A stretch of 64,000 nucleotides of DNA from Lewinella sp038528965 (GCA_038528965.1 JBCBEC010000007.1:178234-242233); one strand, 5' to 3'; positions 18,171 through 27,118 are shown, counted from the first letter of the stretch. Notes: generated by a model from the sequence alone, not told the origin. Program-made: numbers and translations.

Positions 18171-19199
18171 TTATTCTGCTGGGATACTCGAAATGATATC
18201 CTCCTTAATGAACTGAATCACATTTTCACATAGCTGATAGAGCAGTTGGTCCAAATCAGGCTTGCTGATATTGGGCGTAATAAGTGGGCCGTGTTGTATT
18301 TTTTCAAAATGTTCCTTCCATTTACGAAGCCAAATTGGGACACCGCCGGCTGGATAAACACTGTTAACATTTTCGGAACAGGCGATGAAGCGGAAACGCT
18401 TTTTCAGGATGTCGCGGTAGGCTTCGTTTTCGTTAATGATCTCCTGGTTCAATTCCAAAAATCGCTTATACTCTTTAAAGGGCCAGTTGGGCTGAACATT
18501 CCAGAAGGCCTGGCGAGTCATGACCTGAATTAAGACAAAACTATTTTTCAGGTGGTCTTCTATTTCTTCAGTAAAATCATCACCATCTCGGAGGTTTTCC
18601 TTGTCAAAGAAGCCTCGTCGGATATTCTCTTTCTCAAAATACAGATGCAAAAGCTTGGAGAAATTATTACTATGCCCCATGATCCGATCTGCGGCATCTA
18701 ACGTTTCATGGTACTGTTCAAAAAGGGTTTGGTAAGCATTATTTAATTCGTAGGCTCCTTTGTTGGTATAGGAAATGAAATAGAAATTCCAGTCCCGGAG
18801 CTTGGGAAACCAAAATTCAAAGTGCCTAATCAGTCGTGCCTCATCAATTCCCCAGCGAGCAAAATTCTTTAGCATGATCTTCCGACAGCCCTCTAACTTG
18901 AACTTATAATCATCGTGGCTAATTCGTACCAAATAATTTGGCGACTCCGCATACCATAGAATAAGTTGAAGGCAAGCAATCACTTTATCTTCATCCAGAT
19001 TATTTTCTGCAGTATAAAATTCGATGTCCTCTTGTATCTGCTTAACCAACTCCTTGAGGAGTGGGTAGCGATTATCTTGCATTAATGCCACACCTCCATT
19101 ATTGGCAAATGCTTCCTCAAGATATTGCCCATTACCCTCAACAGCAGTGGCACCGTATGCACTGTAAGCATCAATAATTGGATTCAGTATGTTTTCCAT
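18171..19199 (-). CDS. TIR-domain protein, putative NAD-cleaving effector or scaffold
   Basis: 342-aa protein. Residues ~1-130 are a helical domain I do not recognise. Residues ~138-300 fit a TIR domain: strand A is NFYFISYTNKG, the box-2-like segment is RRGFFDKENLRDGDDFTEEIE, strand D with the following helix is SFVLIQVMTRQAFW, and strand E is RFRFIAC. The Glu in PFKEYKRFLE (E243) sits where NADase TIRs have their catalytic glutamate. The protein lies between the SIR2/ATPase gene (26-base gap) and the nSTAND gene (15-base gap), so all three are co-transcribed. I read it as an effector of a defence system. The TIR call comes from motif reading only. Confidence 0.7.
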   Translation of the reverse strand: MENILNPIIDAYSAYGATAVEGNGQYLEEAFANNGGVALMQDNRYPLLKELVKQIQEDIEFYTAENNLDEDKVIACLQLILWYAESPNYLVRISHDDYKFKLEGCRKIMLKNFARWGIDEARLIRHFEFWFPKLRDWNFYFISYTNKGAYELNNAYQTLFEQYHETLDAADRIMGHSNNFSKLLHLYFEKENIRRGFFDKENLRDGDDFTEEIEDHLKNSFVLIQVMTRQAFWNVQPNWPFKEYKRFLELNQEIINENEAYRDILKKRFRFIACSENVNSVYPAGGVPIWLRKWKEHFEKIQHGPLITPNISKPDLDQLLYQLCENVIQFIKEDIISSIPAE

Positions 19200-19225
19200 C
19201 GTATACTGTTTACCCGTAATTAGGT

Positions 19226-22069
19226 CTATCGATTTTGCCGCAACTTGCGTCGACGCTCTGCTTTTTGTTTTTCTTCCACCCGTTCAAACTGCCCGATATA
19301 GAACAATATATCATTTAGCTCATTAATCCGGGCATTGTCCTCTGTACTTGGTATTCGTCTGCGGGTAAGCCGATCCCAAGCGACCATTTCTTCCGAATCC
19401 AGAGCGGCGGCAACCAGTGACTTATCAACTTTGGGAGGGGGATTCAGATTAGCCAGGTGACGTTCTAGCTTCTCCGTTAATTCGCCGAGGTATTTCTGCT
19501 CTAACTCTTCGAGTTGATACTTCTTCATCAAATCGTTCAACTCCTGCTCGTACTTTTGCTTAAACGGGCGCATCGCCGCATACTTCAAATACGTAGGGTC
19601 CTTCTCTTCCGTTTCAAAAATAGACCAGTATATCTCCGTCGAGTCTGCTCCGATAAAGTGCCTATCAAATTGCTGGATGTGGAATCCTTGTTCCGTTTTT
19701 CTAAATACCGCAGCTTCTTTTTCTCGACACCCAGCCACCACTAATGGATTATGAGCAGTTAGGATAAACTGTACCTTGGGAAAAGTTTCCTTCAACAGCA
19801 TAGTTATTTTCTGCTGCCATGTCGGGTGTAAATGAGCATCTACTTCATCGATAACCACAATTCCAGGACAACTGGTGACCTTATCCTCACCTACCTCAGG
19901 ATTTAAAGCACGGAGGTATTTATAAATCAATCCAAAGATGGCCAGCACCGAAAGTGTCCCTTGCGAAGCGTACTGGATGGGCAATGGTTCAGGATTACCT
20001 TCAGTCATCACTTTAATCAGAAAGCGGGCGCCATCCTTTGGCTCGATACTGTGAAAGCGAAATTCGTCATCCGTTAACTGTTGGATGACCTGATGCATAA
20101 GATCAAATATTCCCAGCTTAAAGGTCTTCCCCTTGTTCACATATTCGAAGCAGAGTTCATACAGAAAGGTCTGGATGAGATCAGAATAAGGGATATTCTG
20201 TAGGAAATGGAGTGCTCCGTTTTCGCGAAGATCGGCATGTGGTCCTTGTACTCTACTAATATCACTAGTAGATCGATTTAAGAACCGAAGATCAGAAATG
20301 GCAAGAACTGGTATTTTCCCAAATTGCTCACGAAAAACCAGCTTATCTCTCGTAATGGTCAAAGGCTCACCCTCCCGTTCAACCAACAAGCGAGCGAAGG
20401 CATCAGTATCATTCTGCTCAAAGTAAGGAGAAGTGATCTCATATTCATTTTGCAAAAGTGCCACAAGTAAGCGTAGCAAAAAACTCTTGCCGTAGCCATT
20501 GCGTCCCAATAGAACATTCATGCGTGCCTGTAACTCCCAACTAAAGCGACCATAGGAGGCTACCTCCACAATGTCCATTCGCTTTAGGTAGATCGGTAAA
20601 CGCGCATTTTGTTCAAACTGGACAATGGTTTCCAGCAACTTTACATTATCAGCTGCAATCACTCTTTTTTCTCGATCACCAATCTTATCTGCCATCCGCT
20701 CCAAGCCTTTCCAACTGGCCAGGTGATTGACGCTTTCTCCAATAGACTTCTCGTATAAGCGTAAGGCCTCTTCCCAATCTTCAACTGCCTCTGCTTCTTC
20801 GGCTCTTGCTGTCTTGCGTAGTAACTTCTCCCCTAGTGGTGTATTAGCTGGATCTGTATTAAGTACTAAGATTTGCTGACGCTCCTCAGCACTTACCTCC
20901 TGCTTACGACGCTGGATAAGCTGCTCTTTGTTCGTCCGTTCCTCAACTTCTATAGATCGACTATCAGGGAAAGGTTTAGCAGGAGAAAATGTGGTTGTCT
21001 CTCTAAGTTCTTTTGCTAGGGTTAGAATACTTTGCCTAATTCGATTATACTCAATTTGATATTGCTCCTCCATCATAATACCGGAGCGGTATCGTCTTTC
21101 TAAAGCGATATTACGCCCCGACAATAACAATGCTTCCTCTTGAATTTCAGAATCCGTAGACTGATCAACAATTAGATCAATGGCCTTTCGCGTTTCTCCC
21201 TCTGATATATATGAGGAGACAGATTCGTATAAATCTGCTCGTTCTTGTCTTGCAACTCGCAAGAGACCTTCCTTTGCAAGAGCTGCGTGTAACCCGTTTA
21301 GAGAATCTTCCAGGTGTTCATAAAAAAGAACTCGACCGTGATCTTCCCAAAAGATTTGGTCTTCTTGTCCAGGATAACCAAAAGCTAGTAGGCGACTGTT
21401 ACCTTGTGTCACCCCCAAATGCGTCAAAAGCATAGTCATATACAAGCGTTCAAACGGAAAACCGAGAAGGATCACTAAGTTGGCATTCCGTAATAGAGAG
21501 CGTATCGGGTCCAATTGGGTGCTTGCACTAAAAATGTTTTGATAATATTTATAGAGGGCGTCATAAGTGTATACTAATGACTGCGTATCATCAACTGAAC
21601 CGATAACATTATAGATCAGCGGGCTCTCAATTGTAGGCGTAGCCACTGCCGAGGAACGCCGCCCGGGAACGAAGTAATCGGAGGTGCAAAAAAAGCCCTC
21701 ATCAACAAATACTTCCTTGAGAAAATTATCTGGCGAGAAATTAAGGATTAAATGGAACGGCAATGCTGCTAGCTTTCGTAATATAGCAGGAGCCTGTTGC
21801 TTGCGATAAAACCGGCTAATTTCCCAGTGCAAAATTTCGGCACTATCAGCACGATAAGGCAAGTACAAATTAGATGCCGGATAATGGCGAGCGATCAAAT
21901 CACCTTCTTGATTATTTTGCTCGCGTAAATACTCTGACAGCCGCTTTTCCATCGTCACACCGCTGCCGTCCTGATATAAGTGCGGACCAAGTATCAAAAC
22001 AGCCCGCCCCTGCTGCACTTGACGAATCAAGTACTCTAAGTCTCTATCACTTATCGTATTGGCATTCAT
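19226..22069 (-). CDS. SIR2-like / EAD11 / ABC-type AAA ATPase fusion protein
   Basis: 947-aa multidomain protein. Residues 1-265 fit a SIR2-like fold: AVLILGPHLYQDGSG (23-37), LILNFSPDNFLKEVF (107-121), IYNVIGSVDD (152-161) and LVILLGFPFERLY (198-210). The His of the usual HG pair is replaced by Ile156. Residues ~273-358 match effector-associated domain 11 (LYESVSSYISEGETRKAIDL, EEALLLSGRN, GIMMEEQYQIEYNRI). After a TPR-like stretch, residues ~490-790 form an ABC-type ATPase with Walker A GRNGYGKS (522-529), signature-like SQGTLS (702-707), Walker B GIVVIDEVDAHLHP (736-749) and TAHNP (771-775). A charged coiled coil ends it. First gene of the operon; a probable sensor-ATPase of an immunity system. 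Confidence 0.8.
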   Translation of the reverse strand: MNANTISDRDLEYLIRQVQQGRAVLILGPHLYQDGSGVTMEKRLSEYLREQNNQEGDLIARHYPASNLYLPYRADSAEILHWEISRFYRKQQAPAILRKLAALPFHLILNFSPDNFLKEVFVDEGFFCTSDYFVPGRRSSAVATPTIESPLIYNVIGSVDDTQSLVYTYDALYKYYQNIFSASTQLDPIRSLLRNANLVILLGFPFERLYMTMLLTHLGVTQGNSRLLAFGYPGQEDQIFWEDHGRVLFYEHLEDSLNGLHAALAKEGLLRVARQERADLYESVSSYISEGETRKAIDLIVDQSTDSEIQEEALLLSGRNIALERRYRSGIMMEEQYQIEYNRIRQSILTLAKELRETTTFSPAKPFPDSRSIEVEERTNKEQLIQRRKQEVSAEERQQILVLNTDPANTPLGEKLLRKTARAEEAEAVEDWEEALRLYEKSIGESVNHLASWKGLERMADKIGDREKRVIAADNVKLLETIVQFEQNARLPIYLKRMDIVEVASYGRFSWELQARMNVLLGRNGYGKSFLLRLLVALLQNEYEITSPYFEQNDTDAFARLLVEREGEPLTITRDKLVFREQFGKIPVLAISDLRFLNRSTSDISRVQGPHADLRENGALHFLQNIPYSDLIQTFLYELCFEYVNKGKTFKLGIFDLMHQVIQQLTDDEFRFHSIEPKDGARFLIKVMTEGNPEPLPIQYASQGTLSVLAIFGLIYKYLRALNPEVGEDKVTSCPGIVVIDEVDAHLHPTWQQKITMLLKETFPKVQFILTAHNPLVVAGCREKEAAVFRKTEQGFHIQQFDRHFIGADSTEIYWSIFETEEKDPTYLKYAAMRPFKQKYEQELNDLMKKYQLEELEQKYLGELTEKLERHLANLNPPPKVDKSLVAAALDSEEMVAWDRLTRRRIPSTEDNARINELNDILFYIGQFERVEEKQKAERRRKLRQNR

Positions 22070-22164
22070 ACAGCAATGTCTAGAGCGGTTTTGGTATTTC
22101 CGTTATACTTAACTATTGGCCTAACACCTCTTAGTGTTCTGGTTGGAAGACATAAAGACTACTG

Positions 22165-22803
22165 CTACAGTATACTCTGCGCCTCAATAATCGTCCGCAC
22201 CTGTGCCTCGGCAAAGCGCTCTACGATTTCATCATCCATGAGGAGTTTGGCGTCTTCTAGATTATCGAAGAAGAGGTGCTCCACAAGAATGGCGGGCATG
22301 CTCGTGCGGGTGAGTACAAAGAAGCGTTGTTCTTTATCTACATCCCCATCGCTGGTGTCGCTGCGGTAACGGCTAATACGATCACCTAGGAGTTCCTTTA
22401 CATTATCCCAGTGCAACGTGGCTACCTGGTCTGATTTTGTTGCACCAGGGCTGGTAAATACTTCGTAGCCTCTGGCTCTACCCCCACCCGCATTGGCGTG
22501 ATTAGAAATGTAGAGCGACTTACGCACCTTTTTGGCGTACCAGTTGGCTAGGTCTACCCGATAGCTCAGGTGGATGTCCTTATACTCGTGGCTCACCATG
22601 TAATAAGGAATAGAAAGATCACGCAGCTTTTGGGCAACCCGGTTGGTGAGCGTGCGGTTGAAAACACCTTCGTAGAACCATCCGTCCTTGTGGAACGTTC
22701 CACTGCTGTGCTTGAATTGCTTACTAGGTGCTGTCACGTAATTACCATCAGCATCGAGGCCACCGTGGCCAGCGTCGAGAAAAACAAGGAAATCTTTGAC
22801 CAT
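22165..22803 (-). CDS. N-acetylmuramoyl-L-alanine amidase without signal peptide
   Basis: 212-aa zinc amidase of the Amidase_3 family, which cleaves the lactyl-Ala bond of peptidoglycan. The metal and catalytic residues are in place: H13 (DAGHGG), E45 (FYEGVFNR), H102 (SNHAN) and E175 (LVEHLFF). Unlike housekeeping AmiC-type enzymes it has no signal peptide or membrane helix, so it starts almost directly at the catalytic domain, as in phage-type endolysins. It lies 95 bases upstream of the SIR2/EAD11 gene on the same strand and may be read into that operon. Divergent from the FKBP gene. Confidence 0.85.
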   Translation of the reverse strand: MVKDFLVFLDAGHGGLDADGNYVTAPSKQFKHSSGTFHKDGWFYEGVFNRTLTNRVAQKLRDLSIPYYMVSHEYKDIHLSYRVDLANWYAKKVRKSLYISNHANAGGGRARGYEVFTSPGATKSDQVATLHWDNVKELLGDRISRYRSDTSDGDVDKEQRFFVLTRTSMPAILVEHLFFDNLEDAKLLMDDEIVERFAEAQVRTIIEAQSIL

Positions 22804-22896
22804 TAGTCGTCAACTTGATGAAAGAGGAATCGTCAAATTACAGCTTTTTGGTTTTCTTTGCGCTCAAATTCTCCAAATCGTCAGAATTAATTCATT

Positions 22897-23343
22897 ATGA
22901 GCAGGTTCTTTCTATTGTTGTTTCTCACTACCAGCCTTGCACTTAGCTGTGGCGAAGAAGATCAGGCAGACATTGATCGTGATTTGATCCTTGGTTATAT
23001 CGACAATAACAATCTACAAGCCGAAGAGGACCCAAGCGGCTTGTTCTACACCATCGACGCTCCTGGTGGTGAGGAAAAGCCTCAGCTGACTGATTCTGTT
23101 GAAATCACTTACCGCGGCACTTTACTCAGTGGCCTTCAGTTTGATGCCAGCCCCGCCGATACTACAGTTACCTTTTTACTAGACGATCTCATCCTGGGGT
23201 GGGAAATCGGCATTCCCAAGTATGGCCGCGGAGGCGCGGGCACGCTACTCGTCCCTTCTGCACTAGGATACGGTAGCCAGCGAGTTGGCCCCATTCCGGC
23301 AAACTCCGTCCTGATCTTTGACATTGAATTGATTGACTTCTAG
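22897..23343 (+). CDS. FKBP-type peptidyl-prolyl isomerase lipoprotein
   Basis: 148-aa lipoprotein (signal FFLLLFLTTSLALSC). It carries one FKBP domain (VEITYRGTLLSGLQFDASP, WEIGIPKYGRGGAGTLLVPS, LGYGSQRVGPIPANSVLIFD), expected to catalyse proline isomerisation in periplasmic or outer-membrane protein folding. The length is typical of single-domain Bacteroidota FKBP lipoproteins. It is followed after 33 bases by the HAD gene and probably shares its transcript. Confidence 0.9.
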   Translation: MSRFFLLLFLTTSLALSCGEEDQADIDRDLILGYIDNNNLQAEEDPSGLFYTIDAPGGEEKPQLTDSVEITYRGTLLSGLQFDASPADTTVTFLLDDLILGWEIGIPKYGRGGAGTLLVPSALGYGSQRVGPIPANSVLIFDIELIDF

Positions 23344-23376
23344 ACCGCAGCATCCGTTCTGAATTCAAAGCATAGC

Positions 23377-24006
23377 ATGGATTTCACCGCCATCATCTTT
23401 GACTGTGATGGTGTTCTGGTAGACAGCGTCGGTCTGGGAGATCAAGCACTGGTGAATATACTCGCTAGCCGGGCTCCTGCCGATCACGTTATGCCCTTGC
23501 TACATCAGTATCCCGGTCGAAAATTACAGGAACTATTTCGCTTGCTAGAAGAAGAGTTGGGAATACAACTTCCTACTACTTTTGAGGCGGATTATCGTGT
23601 AGAAAGTCGACGGTTGTTTGATCAGCATCTGCAAGCCATTCCTCAGGTTGATCAATTGCTAACTCAACTGAGCTGTCCCATGGCAGTTGCTTCCAATGGT
23701 CCGTTGAATAAGACGCGCCGCAATTTGCGGCTAACCGGACTACTCCACTACTTTGAGCCGCATGTTTACAGTGCGTATGAGCTGCAACGCTGGAAGCCTG
23801 ACCCAGCTCTTTTCTTACACGCCGCTAGTGCTTTAGGGGTACCACCGACGCAGTGCCTGGTGGTTGAGGACAGCTTGCCCGGCATTCGTGCGGCGCAAGC
23901 AGGTGGTTTTGCGGTAGTTGCCTACGCAGCATCCGGCAAGGTGCCAGGCCTCCTTGATCCAGAGGTCCCGGTACTTAAATCAATTATGGATGTTTTGGAG
24001 TTATAA
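23377..24006 (+). CDS. HAD-superfamily hydrolase, subfamily IA (beta-phosphoglucomutase-like)
   Basis: 209-aa cytoplasmic phosphatase or mutase. Motif I IIFDCDGVLVDS holds the nucleophilic and acid-base Asp residues, motif II is AVASNG, motif III is the Lys in RWKPDPALF, and motif IV is VVEDSLPG. A small helical cap follows motif I. The substrate cannot be told; sugar phosphates and phosphoglycolate are common in this subfamily. Convergent with the following minus-strand gene, only 14 bases apart. Confidence 0.85.
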   Translation: MDFTAIIFDCDGVLVDSVGLGDQALVNILASRAPADHVMPLLHQYPGRKLQELFRLLEEELGIQLPTTFEADYRVESRRLFDQHLQAIPQVDQLLTQLSCPMAVASNGPLNKTRRNLRLTGLLHYFEPHVYSAYELQRWKPDPALFLHAASALGVPPTQCLVVEDSLPGIRAAQAGGFAVVAYAASGKVPGLLDPEVPVLKSIMDVLEL

Positions 24007-24020
24007 AACGGGAGCTCGTT

Positions 24021-24542
24021 CTACATCCGTGAGCTAAGAATAAAGCGCTTATCCTTATTCTCGGGTTTAAGGTAGCCGTAGGGGCGCTCGGTTGGCCCCA
24101 TCAACACACAGCAGTCCCAGCAGTTATCCAGCTGATACAATCCATATTCTAGTACCCGGTCAAAAAGCAGACGGTCGCGTGGCTCCTTCGGCTGGGTTTC
24201 AAACTTCCCCTTTTCGGTATCCCAAGGGTAATATTTCTCCATGAGGTGTAAGCGGGCGGAACCCAGATTAACAAAATACTGCCCCGGGCCGAAGGTGGCC
24301 TCAAAATGATCGGATCCCAAATCCATCACTACAGCACTACTGTAGCGGCTCGTCTTCACTACCCGAGCCTCACCCGGGCCAAGCGGTATCGTACTACCAT
24401 TAAACTGGCACTCTACGTTGGCATTGTTACCGTTGTAAATGAGGACCTGCGTTGTACGAATGCCTAGTAAACTGAAAATTGTTGGCAGCAGCAGGTAAAT
24501 AACTAAAGCTGCCCCTAGTGCAATTGCAATCCACTTCTTCAT
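24021..24542 (-). CDS. Hypothetical single-pass membrane protein
   Basis: 173-aa protein with an N-terminal membrane helix (WIAIALGAALVIYLLLPTIFS) and a soluble, probably periplasmic, beta-rich part. Near the end is a cysteine cluster (DNCWDCCVLMG). I do not recognise the family. It lies 42 bases downstream of lnt on the same strand and may be co-transcribed with it. Confidence 0.6.
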   Translation of the reverse strand: MKKWIAIALGAALVIYLLLPTIFSLLGIRTTQVLIYNGNNANVECQFNGSTIPLGPGEARVVKTSRYSSAVVMDLGSDHFEATFGPGQYFVNLGSARLHLMEKYYPWDTEKGKFETQPKEPRDRLLFDRVLEYGLYQLDNCWDCCVLMGPTERPYGYLKPENKDKRFILSSRM

Positions 24543-24584
24543 AGTCCGCTCACAGATTAGTTTATGCTCTTTGTTTTACTTGTA

Positions 24585-26420
24585 TTATACTTCTTCAGTA
24601 CTTGTTCCTTTACTGATCCTGCCTTTCACAAAGGCATTGAGCAGCGCAAGAATACTAATAAAGCCAGCTATGCGGGCAATGATATCTCCCCATAACACGT
24701 AAAAGGTAATTTCCTGATTAAGCGTCACTTCCCCCTTAATTGCAATAGGTTCATTGTAGGAAGTGGCCTGGCGAATATCCCCCCGTTGGTTGATAAAGCA
24801 GGAAATGCCCGTATTCCCAGATCGAGCAATACTACGGCGGGTTTCAATGGCCCGCAAGCTCGCGTAGTATAGGTGTTGGCGGTGACCGGCGGTATTGTCC
24901 CACCAGCCATCGTTGGTCATGATAAAGGCCGTTTCGGCTTGGCCATCCCGGATATACCCTCCGAAGTATTCACCAAAAATCGACTCGTAGCAGATAACCG
25001 GCGCCACCTTGGTGGTCGAACTTGTAAAAGCATCGCGTTTTTCTTGAATACCCAGTCCAGCTGCTGTTCCCCCCAGGGCATCTACCAGGGGTTCCATAAA
25101 GAAGAGAATTCGCTTAAAGGGGAAGCTCTCCGGCCCTGGCACTAGTTTTGATTTCCGGTAGGTCTGGGCCGCCTCCCCTTCTCCAATTGGGACTTGAGCA
25201 GCTAAATTCATTACCTCAAACTCAATTGCACGTCCACCGCGCTGGCGAGTACGCGTAGCTGGACTGCGCGCCTCATCCGGACCAAAATCATGATAGGCAT
25301 TAAGTCCCGTAACTAGTTTCAGCTGCGGGAAATCCGCAAAAGCAGCTCGAATCTTTTGGGTGGTGCGGTCTGCAAATAGTTCTTTTTCCTTGACAAAGCC
25401 ATAGCTCGTCTCCGGAAATACGAGGTAATCTGTATTCACATCTACCAATGGCAAACTCAAGGATATCAAGCGCTCCACCTGCTCTTCTTGGGAGACGCGA
25501 TCAAACTTCTCGTAGTGTGGTTCTATGTTGGGTTGCACTACTACCACCTCTACAGTTTCAGTGGTCTCCTCATGTTGTGTATACATCACGATCGAAACCA
25601 AAAGAGGAAGGCCTACCAATATCCCCACGGGGGTCCAGCGGCGCCAAGCCGGCAAGCTAATAGCAGCTTGTTTCCCATAAAGCAGTTGAAATACCAGGAT
25701 ATTCACTACCCATATCCAAAGGCTTCCACCAAAGGTCCCGGTGTATTCATACCATTGAATAAAGATGGGATATTCCGCCCAGCCGTTACCCAGGTTGAGC
25801 CACGGCCAGGTGAGGTCCCACTGGAGGTGGATATATTCAAATGAAAGCCAATATGCGATCAGCGATACGTAACCCAACTTTGGCAAATGGGGCCTGGTCC
25901 ACAGGTACAACAACCAGGGAATACACATGAGAAAGCTGTTGGCGTAGTTGGCAAATAAGCCGGCCGCAAAGCTGGTATTCATCACCCAGTAGGTGGCCAC
26001 AATATTCCAGGTTGCGAAGGTGTGAAAGAGGTAGGAAAGCAGTTCGCGTTTACGCGCATCCGGTTTTTCGCGCCAGCGTGCCTCCAGGCGTAGTACGGGT
26101 ATCCAGGCTACAAAAAGCAGTAAAGGAAAGGGTATGATATCCGGAAAACCTAGCCCCAGAATGAGGCCACTTAAGGTCGACCACAGCAGCGGTTCAACAT
26201 CCCAGCTTTCCTGTTTTCGGAGTCGCCGCCACTGGCGAAATAGTACCAAACCGAACCAAAAACACAGCAGGAACAGGAGCGGCCGATAAGCCCAGAGTAG
26301 CTCTTGCTGGTATAAACGCCACATATCGAATCCGATGCCCGCGGCCGCCAACAATAGTAATACGGCCGCCGCGAGGACACGCTTTTTCCAAATTGTAGAA
26401 GGAAGCTGAGCTAAGGGCAT
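24585..26420 (-). CDS. lnt: Apolipoprotein N-acyltransferase
   Basis: 611-aa inner-membrane enzyme that adds the third acyl chain to apolipoproteins. The N-terminal half holds about seven to eight membrane helices. The C-terminal nitrilase-like domain begins at VEVVVVQPNIEPHYEKF and carries the catalytic triad: Glu in YLVFPETSYGF, Lys in YRKSKLVPGPESFPF and Cys in APVICYESIFGEYF. A final membrane helix follows. The start is the ATG at 26420; nine upstream codons from a TTG are less likely. Length is slightly above the E. coli enzyme, which is common in Bacteroidota. The window's many lipoproteins are its likely substrates. Confidence 0.93.
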   Translation of the reverse strand: MPLAQLPSTIWKKRVLAAAVLLLLAAAGIGFDMWRLYQQELLWAYRPLLFLLCFWFGLVLFRQWRRLRKQESWDVEPLLWSTLSGLILGLGFPDIIPFPLLLFVAWIPVLRLEARWREKPDARKRELLSYLFHTFATWNIVATYWVMNTSFAAGLFANYANSFLMCIPWLLYLWTRPHLPKLGYVSLIAYWLSFEYIHLQWDLTWPWLNLGNGWAEYPIFIQWYEYTGTFGGSLWIWVVNILVFQLLYGKQAAISLPAWRRWTPVGILVGLPLLVSIVMYTQHEETTETVEVVVVQPNIEPHYEKFDRVSQEEQVERLISLSLPLVDVNTDYLVFPETSYGFVKEKELFADRTTQKIRAAFADFPQLKLVTGLNAYHDFGPDEARSPATRTRQRGGRAIEFEVMNLAAQVPIGEGEAAQTYRKSKLVPGPESFPFKRILFFMEPLVDALGGTAAGLGIQEKRDAFTSSTTKVAPVICYESIFGEYFGGYIRDGQAETAFIMTNDGWWDNTAGHRQHLYYASLRAIETRRSIARSGNTGISCFINQRGDIRQATSYNEPIAIKGEVTLNQEITFYVLWGDIIARIAGFISILALLNAFVKGRISKGTSTEEV

Positions 26421-26444
26421 GATGAGCTTTTCAGTGTGAAGGCA

Positions 26445-26452
26445 CAAAATTA
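26445..26452 (-). promoter_or_regulatory. Candidate -7 promoter element of lnt
   Basis: CAAAATTA on the plus strand reads TAATTTTG on the minus strand, matching TAnnTTTG, 24 bases upstream of the lnt ATG. No clear -33 TTG was seen. Confidence 0.4.
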
Positions 26453-26505
26453 ATCTAATCCCATAACTTATTTTGAGGATGCATCACGAGCGCAGGGAAT
26501 TTTTA

Positions 26506-26513
26506 TACCTTTG
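26506..26513 (+). promoter_or_regulatory. Candidate -7 promoter element of the haem-binding gene
   Basis: TACCTTTG matches TAnnTTTG, about 62 bases upstream of the ATG at 26576. A TTTG at 26472-26475 is further away than the usual -33 spacing, so the call is tentative. Confidence 0.4.
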
Positions 26514-26575
26514 GAATGCTCGCTCAACGAGCAAGCACAGAATTTGCAAACAATTATTGGCTTGAACCGGTTGCT

Positions 26576-27034
26576 ATGAAACCCAGATTCAAAACCATAC
26601 TCTGGATCGTCTTGGCCGTACTGTTACTTTCTCAGTTGATTCCAGTTGATCGCGCTGTTCCTGAGGTTGACCCAGCACAAGATTTCCTCACTATCGTGAA
26701 TGCACCTCCTGCTATGGCCACCCTGATCAAGAATGCGTGTTACGACTGCCATTCCTACGAAACTGAGTACCCGTGGTATGCCAAAGTATCTCCACTGTCG
26801 TTTTGGATTCAAGGGCACATTAGGAACGGTCGCAAGGAACTCAACTTTTCCGAATGGGCGAGCTACGCTAAGGACAAGGCGCAGCACAAATTAGAAGAAT
26901 CATTTGAGGAAGTGGATGAACGGCACATGCCCTTAAAGTCTTACACTTGGCTCCATTCGGATGCCAGCATGTCCGACGAGCAAGTGGCAGCACTAGCCTT
27001 GTGGTTTCAGCAAACGTACCGTAGCCAACAATAA
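26576..27034 (+). CDS. Haem-binding domain (Haem_bd) membrane-anchored protein
   Basis: 152-aa protein with an N-terminal membrane helix (TILWIVLAVLLLSQLIPV) and a periplasmic c-type haem site CYDCH in KNACYDCHSYETEYPWYAKV, the signature of the Haem_bd family. The later MPLKSYTWLHSDASMSDEQ segment is also typical and may supply the second haem ligand. These proteins are thought to carry electrons or sense haem; the role is not established. I chose the ATG at 26576 because it leads directly into the anchor; an ATG at 26516 would add 20 residues without signal character. Confidence 0.85.
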   Translation: MKPRFKTILWIVLAVLLLSQLIPVDRAVPEVDPAQDFLTIVNAPPAMATLIKNACYDCHSYETEYPWYAKVSPLSFWIQGHIRNGRKELNFSEWASYAKDKAQHKLEESFEEVDERHMPLKSYTWLHSDASMSDEQVAALALWFQQTYRSQQ

Positions 27035-27118
27035 ACGCCTTGACACTGTTAGTTGCTCGGCTCTCCGACGGGGGTGCCGTTGAATTTTTCAGCAACAATT
27101 GATTTAGACTTCTCCACT

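Noticed and set aside
19226..22069. Identifying the ATPase protein as an OLD nuclease (Gabija GajA) or Septu PtuA
   Set aside because: No TOPRIM nuclease domain follows the ATPase, and no HNH partner gene is adjacent; the SIR2-like and EAD11 parts are not found in those proteins.
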